A stretch of 64,000 bases of DNA from Polytrichum commune (taxonomy: Eukaryota > Streptophyta > Polytrichopsida > Polytrichales > Polytrichaceae). A program made the translations under genes and the position numbers. The notes beneath the pieces were generated by a model that ran no database searches, was not told the origin of the DNA, and worked only from the letters and a program-made list of their open reading frames with translations. Below, in pieces: positions 47,952-57,722 of the stretch; the stretch's first letter is position 1, and each line of letters begins with the position of its first letter. Location: NCBI GenBank assembly GCA_950295325.1, contig OX485806.1:48973169-49037168 (forward strand). Direction: 5' to 3'.

Positions 47952-48724
47952 TTCAATAAGGGTGGCCGTTATCGGCCACCCTTATTGAAGGATAAAAAAT
48001 TCATGAAATGAATGTATGCATAAGGAAATAAACACATATACTAAAAAAATGGGTGTATACATGAAGAAAGAAACACATATAGAAAAGAATCTGAAATTTC
48101 AATAAAGGTGGCCGTTAACGGCCACTCTTGTTAAAGAAAAAAAATCAAAAAAATTGGTGTATACATGAAGAAATAAACACATGTAGAGAATAATATGAAA
48201 TTTCAATTAATGGCCACCCTTGTTGGAGGAAAAAAAATGAAGGAAATGAATTTATACATGAAGAAAAAACACGTATAGAAAATAATCTGAAATTTCAATA
48301 AGGGTGGCCATTAAATTGAAATTTCACATTCTTTTTCACCCTTGTTGAAGGACAATAAATTAAGAAAATGGGTGTATACATGAAGAAAGAAACACATATA
48401 CCAGGAAATCTGAGATGCAACCAAGGGTGGCCGTTAACGGCCACACTTTTAGATGGAACAGACATATATGTATATGTGTGATTTTATTTCAAAGAAATTA
48501 TGTTGTTAAATGAAGACTTAATCCTAAGAATGGATGGCCGTTAACGGATGCCTTAAACTAGAATAGAGAAGTTAGCATCATACAAATGGTGGCCGTTGAC
48601 GGCCGCTCTAAACTAGAACACAGAAGTTGGCATCACGCGCGCCGTTCTTTGAGAGGGAGTCGGGTTCTCTATCCCGTGCTAGCGCCTAGAAATGGGCGTA
48701 GAAAGGGTGGCCGTTAATGGCTAC
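47952..48724. repeat. Palindrome cluster GTGGCCGTTAACGGCCAC upstream of gene 2
   Basis: Near-full copies lie at 47952-47989 (17-bp arms with a TTAT centre), 48108-48125, 48427-48444, 48589-48606 and 48707-48724. Partial copies lie near 48211, 48303 and 48535. They sit in a degenerate tandem unit of roughly 85-155 bp with shared GTATACATGAAGAAA and AATTTCAAT phrases. The cluster starts about 100 bp upstream of the gene 2 exon. Several copies differ from the palindrome by C to T or G to A changes. Confidence 0.85.
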
Positions 48725-49290
48725 TCATTTGGAGGAGAAATGCACCTTTGATTTGGTAGATTTCGCTCCATGGAATCTATACTAAAACATTTTCAAATAT
48801 TCTAATTTATTTCCACAAAAAATCAAGTACATAGATTATAGCGTTGCAATTCACTCCAAAATCAAGTACATAGATTATAGCGTTGCAATTCCTCCTTCCT
48901 TCTCGTTCTGCTCTTGCTCTCGACCTAGTGTTCATCTCTAACAAACATCTGAAGCAAACAAATCTTATATATCATTTTCAAGTCTGTCAGAATTAACATC
49001 TATGCGCCATCGTTATGTTCACATTTTCTTGTATTTAGATAGTTAATCTGCAGTTACTTAAATTGATCCTTTGTTAATCCACACCGCATTAATACACTAC
49101 AAAAGGCGGCGCTAAATCCTTTTCTACATAATCGTATCCTTCCATGTCAGATAATTCGTGGTGATAAAGGGATGACTACTATTGTAGTACATTCTATTCA
49201 TACATGAAACAGGTTGTCCATAATTTACATAAATAACTATTGACTATTAATTGATCTATCAGGTTATCAAATATTCAGGCATTGTTGTCT
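48725..49290. other. Spacer between divergent genes
   Basis: No ORF is visible. A 25-bp phrase around AATCAAGTACATAGATTATA is directly duplicated at 48821-48883. This is the intergenic region between gene 2 (minus) and the plus-strand ORF at 49361, so promoters for both may lie here. Confidence 0.45.
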
Positions 49291-49300
49291 ACCCTAGGTG

Positions 49301-49308
49301 TATATAAT
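49301..49308 (+). promoter_or_regulatory. TATA-box-like site
   Basis: TATATAAT lies about 55 bp upstream of the ATG at 49361, a plausible spacing for a short plant leader. No other core element was recognised. Confidence 0.35.
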
Positions 49309-49360
49309 ACCCGAGTACTTGTATCCATTCTTTCATCTCATCTCATCATATTCTTCTCCA

Positions 49361-49789
49361 ATGGGTATTGACTCAAGTCTCCCGAGCCTTGCTCCTTTAG
49401 GTGCTCCTAGTTCATCACAAATCCACACCACGTCGTCGATCGATGGTTTTCCAGACGTCAACAACATGAAGATTCTAAACCCACCTGACTGCTCAGTTAC
49501 TCCGGCGGTCGCAGTTCAGAGTCCACATCCCCGGACTCCATCTTTGCAGACGGATGTTGCAACGCTGATAGAGGACAAGTCTACTTTACAGACTCATGCC
49601 TATTCTAGAGTAGGGGTTATTAAACCGGGCACTTACTCTAGATCTCTATTAAGGAGTGCCCCACGTCCCCAAGGTCAGGGAATCGGTTGCGCAGGATGCA
49701 CTGCAGTTCATAGTTTAGGGATTGACCATTGTCATAAACATGACGGTGACAAAAATGGCAAAAGGCCCCATAAGCGTCTTCGTTGTTAA
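49361..49789 (+). CDS. Small Ser/Pro-rich protein with a C-terminal Cys/His cluster
   Basis: The ORF of 142 codons starts MGIDSSLPSLAPLG and ends in a basic tail, KRPHKRLRC. Near the end are CAGC, then HSLGIDHCHKH, which could bind a metal ion. No domain is recognised. It lies about 390 bp upstream of the MULE-like gene in the same orientation and may be its accessory ORF or an upstream exon. Confidence 0.4.
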   Translation: MGIDSSLPSLAPLGAPSSSQIHTTSSIDGFPDVNNMKILNPPDCSVTPAVAVQSPHPRTPSLQTDVATLIEDKSTLQTHAYSRVGVIKPGTYSRSLLRSAPRPQGQGIGCAGCTAVHSLGIDHCHKHDGDKNGKRPHKRLRC

Positions 49790-50176
49790 TCACAATGTAG
49801 CATTCTAATATTATTGCCGAGCTACTATCATACTCTCCACATTATTCTTGGCAGCCGTCATTCTTATGACCTTATTTGCCAATATATATTATAATCATCA
49901 ATGTTTAGAATGTATGCCTGTTCTTGGATTATACTATTTGATATGGATGCCTTTTATAGGATTCTACTATTCGTCTTCTTACCTATCTCGGCTTTGCATT
50001 CAAAATTGGGTTTTCAGCCATCTTTCATCTTTCTCTGCATGACTCTCTATTAACTTCTGAAATTCCACTTGCTGGTACATAAATTACCAGTTTGCACAGT
50101 AATTTCTTTCCTGTTATATATTCTCGCCATTTCAATGTTCAGAGTACTTGTTTTGTTCAGAGTTCACTGGTTTACT

Positions 50177-53100
50177 ATGGCCCTGCTTCGTGCTGAACCT
50201 CATTCTGTTCCGGTCTTCTTTCCATTAGGTGAAGACGGTCATGCTATAGTCACTTGTGCAACATTGAGTTTGAGGTTTCAGTATCGTGAGGTCACTATCT
50301 TTGTCGAAGAAGAAGTTTTTGACGATCATACCGGTCTAGTTTCACATGCAATTCGTCAATCTAGGGTAGAGAATGACTTCGGTGCGTTCTGGTTGCTGAT
50401 GCCTGGAAAATATCGTGTATATGGAGTCTCAGAGTCTATGTTAGAGTGTTCGACTGAACTTCTAACACCTAAGGAGTCGTCCACTGTTAGCATTGAGAGA
50501 CCGGTGCTGGCTAGGGTCAAAATTGAACCCGGTCTAAATACAATATATGAGTTGAGTGATGATTCCGACGGCAATGTTGAATTCCTAAAATCAAAGAGGA
50601 AAGTCCCAACTTCGCTCTCTCCACAAGTAGTTCGCAAGGAAACAACTCCTCCTGTTAGTCCGTATCGTAATCCTGTTCAGGCCAATGTTGTGACAAGTCA
50701 TGTTGTCAGTATCATTCATTCATTGATTCGCCTTGGAGCTCGTAAGCGGTCCAAAAGTGTGTTATCTCGTATTAACTTTGATGCGATCAGACTCCAGCAG
50801 GTTGAATACCTTCCCCCTCGTTACGATGGGGACGTTATCTTCGAGTTTCCACCTTTAGGTGACCATGGCCAGAATACAAAGGCCAAGCTGCTTCGTGGAA
50901 TGGATAGAAGGTACGATGGCCATGCTTGGTCTCGTACAATTACAACCAATATTCAGAATGATCTCAAGCTTTTGTTTCGTACATCTTCTTGTTTGGGGCA
51001 CCTCCGTTGCGACAATCCTGCTTGTGAGTATCTTCAGCGAGACCACATGACTTCCCAAGTGAATGAAACAGAGTGGGAATGATTATCTGAGAAATTGTTT
51101 GAAGTAGGGTCCAAGCCTCCAACTGGTTCGACCGTTGTTTGCAAATCCTGTAACGTCCCTCCAACCTGTGTTGTTGTGTGCACTGCCAAGATCTACTATG
51201 TAACTAGGACACCTCACATGACGAGGGTTTGTGTGCACTTGGGATCTCACGACCATCCCGTCAAGTCAGGTGATCATCGGGACTTCATCGATTTGACAGA
51301 CAGTTTGATTGGGGATCAAGTCGAACGCACCCCATCAGCCACTCGTTCTGCTATTGTGTTTGAAACTGCAAAAGAAGTATTGGGCCCACTCCTCCTTGCT
51401 AAAGAAGGCGAACCACAAAAGATATTGGAGTTGGACGAGCAGCAAGTTATTTTCGATCGGTGTAAGCACCTCACCTCGCCCAACATTCGTAACGCAGTCA
51501 CCACGTTCAGAACTATGCGTCGTTTTGGAGTCATGGACAGTATTACCAAGTTACGCTGTGCTAGCAATTGGAGGTTCGTGCAGCAGAATAGGTTTCCAGG
51601 GCAAGGAGCGGACATGGACAAGGTCTTTGTCTTCAAGATGTCTGAAGTTGGACCGGGCAGCGGAGTCGACCTGGTCAAACGAATGCAATCCGGTGGTGAT
51701 CTGGAAAACTCCTGGATAATGTTTGACCATGTCAAACGGGTCAGGTTGTGGACGACAATGGCTTGCCATGTGTGTACGATTCCACATATTGCCATGTCAT
51801 GACCATCGCAGTATGCGACATGCAGTCTGAAGATGTTGCAGCCCAGTCAGTCGTATGGAAGAACCTGAACGCTCTCATGGCTCAACATGGAGTGGACAAA
51901 GTCAATTTTAAAGGTTTCATGGCCGACAGTGCCCAAGCGAACTGGAATGTTGTTCGAATCATATACGGAAGTGGAGATGCGTCTGAGAAGATGGTGGACA
52001 GAGAGAGGACTTGTGTTTTCCATTGGACGCAGTCCTTGGAGAAACATACCAAGGCCGATATCCGTCAAGACATGCAATATCAACATCGAATACTATGCCA
52101 ACAATACAAGAATGCGAAATCGATGGCGGAGGCCGAGACAAAGTTTCTGGCAATTCGGGCATGGTGGATGTCATCCGGTGCAGCAATTGAACAAGCTCTT
52201 TCTCGACTGGAGCTCTGGCTGGCATTCTGGCATTTCCGTTACCGCCAATGGGGTGGATTTATGGAGTTGGTAAGTCTATACTTGCCAAACCTTTCCTGTA
52301 TAATTCACTCTTTATGGTTCAACTACATTGATTCCGCCCTTATTCTAATTCGGACTGTATGGACATTGCAGGATCTAAGTGAAGCTGAACTAGCGGAAAT
52401 GCCATCTTGTAACCTTGCTGAATCTATCCATAACAAGTGGAAGCAACAATCTGGCAATCAAAGCAACGATCTTTATGTGGCAACAGTCGATGACTTTGTG
52501 CGTGTTTTCATGCAGTGCTCAGCATATTTCCAATTCCTAAATGGAGACAACCCTGGAACTGGACCCTCGAAGGAGGAATTGAAGTTGAGGCGTGCTCAAA
52601 GGTCAGCCGCAAAAACAGGAATATCTAAACCTCTGCATGAGGCCATCTTGAAGATGCTTGGCGGTGACGAGTGGTGCACCAGGACTCCCCACCTCGAAGG
52701 GGAAGAGGTATTTGTTTCTCTGAAGCGTAAACCAGACACTGCTTTTGGTGACGAACGTGAATCCCACAGGCCAGACAAAATCAGTATATCCCGACCACGC
52801 GTCCAAACCAGATCTGCCCGACTTAACGATTCTCCTCCTCCTCTGACAATTCCAGATTCTCCCACAACTCCAGATGAAGAGCAGCCGCAACTTCTAACAA
52901 ACGACGCTCCGCAGCAGGTGGATCGGCACCACGTCACCGCGATTGAGGAGACATTATGCAACCCTGCCCAGTGGCACATCGCACGGCTTTCTAAGACATC
53001 TGCGAAGGCTTGCTTTGCTCTACAAGCAATCACCAAGAAGAAGTGCGTCGCTCGGATTGTACAAGACGGGAAGAGCACCGCTGCACCTACCTACTCGGGC

Positions 53101-53819
53101 CTCATGGATAACTATCGGAAAAAGATATTGGACCCTCAAGACTTCTTTTTCTGCAATGACGACATTGAGAGATGCGTTAAGGGTACAAAAAGGAGATGGG
53201 TGGTCTCAGTCCCGAACGTTCCGGAGGTATTGCCGGTTAAGTTGGGGACCAACTTAACATGCAAAGAGATCCTCTCTTTAGAAAACGCAGGCTTTAGACT
53301 GCCCCAGCGGAAGGAGATGACACCTTCCAGAATTTTTCAGGACCACCCCTTACCTTTGGACTTGGCAAGCTACACGACACCTGCATATCCCGATGAGTTT
53401 CCCACCCGGCGTTCAGGGAAGTTGATTAGGCGCAACAAGAAGGCCCCGTCAACAAAACACGCCAATAATTGTGCCTCAGCCCTATGACTGAAAGCCAAAG
53501 TACACAAATTGTGCATGCTTCCAACCCCTGCCTTAGGATGCATCGTCTCGTTGGATTCCGGCACGCCCCCAAAGGTTCAGCAATACTACTTGACGATTTC
53601 GCAGTTGCCAGCATGCACTTGTCCTAACTTCAAGGAGATGGCGACTAAAGCAATTGGAAAAGGGGTCAATGGGCCAACTGTAAGCATTTGTACTATTTGT
53701 TTACTGTAGTGTGTGGTTTGGACTCAGATTCAGACACGTTCATTCATGCAGCTAGTTTTAGCTTCAACGAAGTGAAGCGAGTTCTGGAGGCTGGTTTATT
53801 GAAATACCTTGACTCTTAG
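50177..53819 (+). pseudogene. MULE-like transposase with SWIM zinc finger
   Basis: The likely start is ATG 50177 (MALLRAEPHSV). An N-terminal region of about 300 residues with a Cys/His patch (HLRCDNPACEYLQRDH) precedes a transposase core: TIAVCDMQSED, GFMADSAQANW, FHWTQSLEKH and, after a 102-bp intron (52270-52371, GTAAGT...TTGCAG), NLAESIHNKWKQQSGN. Near the C-terminus a SWIM finger appears: CTCPNF, then C-K-H in the next frame (53679-53687), ending at TAG 53817. In-frame TGAs at 51080 and 53485 and frame changes at a TG run (51769-51775) and near 53660 interrupt it. The layout matches MULE/FAR1-type transposases. This copy is inactive unless these are assembly errors. Confidence 0.68.
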
Positions 53820-54656
53820 AGTTTTCTGTTTCTTTAAAGAAACATATGTATGCAAGATTTTTTATAATCATGATGTAGTGAGACTAAAAGGGCCACTACA
53901 AGACATTTGACGCACCACATGTATTTCTCTTTTCCAAAGTTGCGTGATCTTTTTGGAGTACCACTAATTCTCCTTGTACTGAAACAGTACGTGTTTGACT
54001 TGAGACAAACCCATATTTATTACTGAAATTAGTTCCAAATGTTCAATTTAAGCCCCTACACCATATTTTCACTGATACTATAACATTTTTTCCTATATCA
54101 TAGCCCTTAATTGTCCACGGTCATAGGTCCCACTGTTCACTAAGTTTAGAAAAAAAAATTACTTAAAATACATTTAGTCCAAATATACCCTAAACTTACT
54201 GCTTAAAATAACATTTTAATCAAAATATCGCGGAAGTTACCGCTCACCGCTCGCAAAATAGCTTCGTCCTGTCAATAAGTGACATGTATTGGTATGGAAT
54301 GTTATAATAAGAATCAACAATGGACTGATGGTTTTTAAAAGTATCCATGGTAATAGGCCTCCTTCATTGTTGTTCATTCAAAATATTAGAAATTGAAAAT
54401 TGCAATAAAAATATTACCAAATTTAGATTTTGGACCCTAAAATCATGTATATTAATAAATATCGCATCATCGCTCACATGTTACTACTCACTACTCATGT
54501 GTTATTGCTCACTGCTCATGTGTTACCGCTCACCACTCACTACTTACTGTTAATCACTCATATCTTAGCTTCCGTCAAAACCAATGACCAATTGACACCA
54601 ATATAATGGCAAACAATCTACACAACATTAGACACCCTTATTTCTACATTTTAACT
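53820..54656. other. AT-rich spacer
   Basis: No gene. Around 54480-54550 the phrases ACTGCTCATGTGTTA and CACTACTCATGTGTTA repeat; they resemble in reverse complement the GTGAGCAATGAGC phrases near 4.9 kb. Confidence 0.45.
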
Positions 54657-54661
54657 ATGAT

Positions 54662-57600
54662 TGTCGCAACCCTTGCTAGTCCCTTTGAAAATCTTGCCAA
54701 TTTTCATTTCTAGCAAAGGTTACGAGTGCTAACCCTTCGCATACCGCCATGCTAATGGTTAGCTCCTCCTACCCCGGACCTTATAGTTCATAGGAGGGGA
54801 AGCAACCCTCCTACTTTGCTTTCGGGACTCACCCCCTTAATCGGTAACCCATTTCTTTGATGTGGACTTCCATCCATGGAAGTCCAATCCTATGTTGATC
54901 ATCGCATTGCCGGAGCAACACTACAACAACCCGAAACATACTACGCAACTATGGCCTCACAATGGGCCAAAGCCCATGGAGGCCGTGCCGTTCGGCCTCG
55001 GGTGGGTGAGGCCACACCACCTCACCCATATAAGCCTCTAGGACTCTAAGCGGGGCCCCCACCGTCAATCAACCTCTTGTCTCTCCGACAAAGACCTCAC
55101 CGAGGTTAATAAAAAGAACACTTTACAACCCATCAAAGGGGGCACCACACCTGTGAACAAGGGGGTGAAGGGGGGACCGAAGCCCACTCAACGGGCATCT
55201 ACCGCCCGAAAGGGGGAGCCCAACAGGGCCTCAAAGAGAGGGGGAAAGAGGCTGGAGCCGGGGAGCGTTCCCGCATAGGCCAGGTCAGCAAGGGGGAGGG
55301 GGGGCAAAGACCCACCACCGTCATGGAAGGGGTGCCACCCGTCGATTCCAGCGGAGGCGTCCACCCTCAAAGAGGGAGGTGGGGGGGGACTAGACGTTTC
55401 GTTAGCAAATAAAAGCAGCGAAAGGGGAGTGGACAGCGACAAACGCTTCGTCCTGGTTCAATCATAAGCGTCAAGGAGCGCAATCTGCTCCGAGGTCCAA
55501 TCAATCTCGAAGTTGAAACGTGAATTGCCGAACCCAGCGGCCCACCAATACATTCCCAACAGTGAGCCCGAGGTCGGAATACCAGTGGCACGAAACAGAG
55601 TCCAGCAGTCATCCTGCGTGAGGACGCGAGGTGCGGCCCCAGGTGAAGAGCCCGTCGAGAGTTGAGCTAGTCGCCTCTCCGCTTGAAAAGTTCTCAGCAG
55701 TTCCTCAACCTCAAGTGAGGCCATGTGCTCAAGTTCCGCTTCGGTGATTCCCAGGCGTTGGAGGTTGAATCGGTTGGGGTTCAGCCGTGGAGCCTCTTAT
55801 GCCGATGGTCTGTACCTGTCGAACGGCGTCCTCCTTTGCCGATCCTGATGGGAGAAAGTAACTCGGTATGTGTGTTCGCGGTGAATCGCTGATAGCCCGT
55901 CTTCAGGGTTGGGCGACGTCTAAGGTTCGTCACTTTGAGTGGAGCCAACCTGCCTGGTCCCTTGAGCCTCGAGACCGTCCCTAGAGGTGGAGGCTTTGTG
56001 CGTCTCTCTGACGGTGGGTTGTGGAACCTGGGACGCCTCTTCAGTTAGAGGTGGTTCCGGAGGGGTTCCTTCTCTCGAGGGTGTTTCCGAGTTCGGCTCC
56101 CTGAGGACTTCCGGGGGTGCAGAGTCCCGGTGGTGTTCCTTGTTCTTGGTCGGGCCGAATGTACAATGGCGCTTGTGTCTGCTCTTCTTAGGAGTGTGTT
56201 TCTTGACCAAAATCCCACCCTCAGACGTTCCTTCGTGTGTGGGCTGCAGTTCACTTTGTTCCCTATTCTCGGTCGCCTGGGGGCGTCGCGGCCCAAATCG
56301 ACATCTCACTTTTTTCTGCTCTCAGTAGGGGGCCGTGGCGTGGCGAGGTGTCTCCTGTGACCACCGTTGTGAGTTGTGTCGCTGTGAACGTTCGTGCAGA
56401 CCTTGAGAGGGCTTCTCGCCCTTCCTGTGTACGCTCTTCACTTCTGGGCAGGTGTTCTTGTCCTATCTGCCATTGTGGGGGTTGGTTTTCATTGTTGTCC
56501 TCCAGTGGCAGGCCCGATAGGGCCTGCCCGGTTGTGTGGATGGTGTAGTGCTCCTAATGAGCGTCTTGACTTGGTTGGCTGGGTGCAGGGTCATCTGCCT
56601 CCTCCGGTACTTGGGAGCCTGCATTGTCCGCTGCTCTTTCGTTCGAGTGTTCTGGCTGGGGGGCGCGCCAATTGTCTCCGATTCCTTGGAGGAATTCTTG
56701 CACGAGGTCTGGGAAGTTAGCTCGCGCTGCGAATTCTGCCTCCACATCAGGTGAGGGAGATAGGCAGTTGGTATTGATAGGAGGGATTGTCCACGCCCCC
56801 AGGTCTTTCGGCAGAAATTCCTGGTGCGGTGTTATGTTCCACTTGATGCCTGTACCTCCAAGCCTTCCGACTACATTAGCTGCGGTCCACATTGTTTGAA
56901 AGCATCCAATCATTTCTTGCCTTTTTTCCTCGATTTTCTTGTGTCTAAAAAGCTCCTTGTAAGCCTCCATAGCACAGTATATCGTGTTTCTCCATGCTTG
57001 CCACAGTGCCATACCCAGGTGAAACTGTTTGTCCTTGAAAGCATGGAAAACCCGTTGGCACCACCCGTAGGGTTAGCACCCGTAGAGTGCTAGGGGTAGG
57101 GGGTTAGCACCCGAATGCTAACTCTACGCAGGGCCCCTACCCCACCGTCAAGAAACCTCTTATCTCTCTACCAAGAGTTGGGGCCAAGTAGACATTTTCC
57201 CTTAGCCGCTGGGCCTAGAAGCCCCTAGCAGCTTCAGACCATCATAACTTCCTTGTATGATGTCTGATGCTAACAAGCAACCACTCCATCCTCATCTACG
57301 CTTCATGTAAATGCCGATGGACTCCTCACTTGCCCCATTCAGACAGTGAGGATTGAGGAAGTTATGCTTGTTTGAACCTTGGCAGTCCCGGAAATCACTC
57401 CTAGGCACTGCTGTATCAGGGCGTTGTTCCGGGACAGCGCCCCACTCAAATGGCCATAACTCCTAGCTCACACCTCCGATTGAGGTGCTCTTGAGCGTTC
57501 TAGAATCACCACGCCATGAGCTACGCATAGTTCTTGGCTTTACCCTCATGCCTCCTAGTCTCCGTGGGTGGGAGGCGTTCCCAACGCCCGGGGCCCTCGC

Positions 57601-57717
57601 CCACACTAGGATCACTTGGGCCCTCTCACCAACGGTGCCACAAGTCCCGGGTGTCACTCCGGGGTCCCCCTTGTGCCCATGGCGTTTTGGGCACTCCTCA
57701 TGGAGAGGTGCGCGACA
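54662..57717 (-). mobile_element. TG...CA element carrying a 2-kb coding insert, TSD ATGAT
   Basis: On the minus strand the element starts TGTCGCGCACCTC and ends GGGTTGCGACA, like the 973-bp element at 6162. ATGAT flanks both ends (54657-54661 and 57718-57722). The two outer parts (about 54662-55087 and 57115-57717) match that element closely in inverted orientation. Between them is a foreign block of about 2 kb. The block is bordered by an imperfect direct repeat of about 40 bp around ACCGTCAANNAACCTCTT, so the short element could have lost this block by recombination between the repeats, or the block could be an insertion. Confidence 0.75.
55458..57012 (-). pseudogene. Unknown ORF inside the TG...CA element
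   Basis: Starting at MALWQAWRNTIYCAMEAYKE, a frame of about 150 codons ends in a TAG at 56554-56556 but stays open beyond it for about 80 codons. A frame change near 56300 leads into a Lys/Glu/Pro-rich stretch, then a TAG (55920) and a TAA (55797), and a final open part with LEVEELLRTFQAERRLAQLS ending at 55458. All three stops would be removed by T to C. The product is hydrophilic with a helical N-terminus and disordered middle; a gag-like role is possible, but I recognise no domain. Confidence 0.4.
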
Positions 57718-57722
57718 ATGAT

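Noticed and set aside
49096-53878. CACTACAAAAGG at 49096 and TGTAGTG at about 53878 as ends of a CACTA element around the MULE gene
   Set aside because: Only seven terminal bases match, the 3-bp flanks differ (ATA and AGA), and the encoded transposase is MULE-like, not CACTA-type.
4880-54560. Repeat phrases near 4.9 kb and 54.3 kb as one inverted duplication together with the TG...CA elements
   Set aside because: The phrases lie on the wrong side of the element in the inverted copy, so they are not part of one co-duplicated block.
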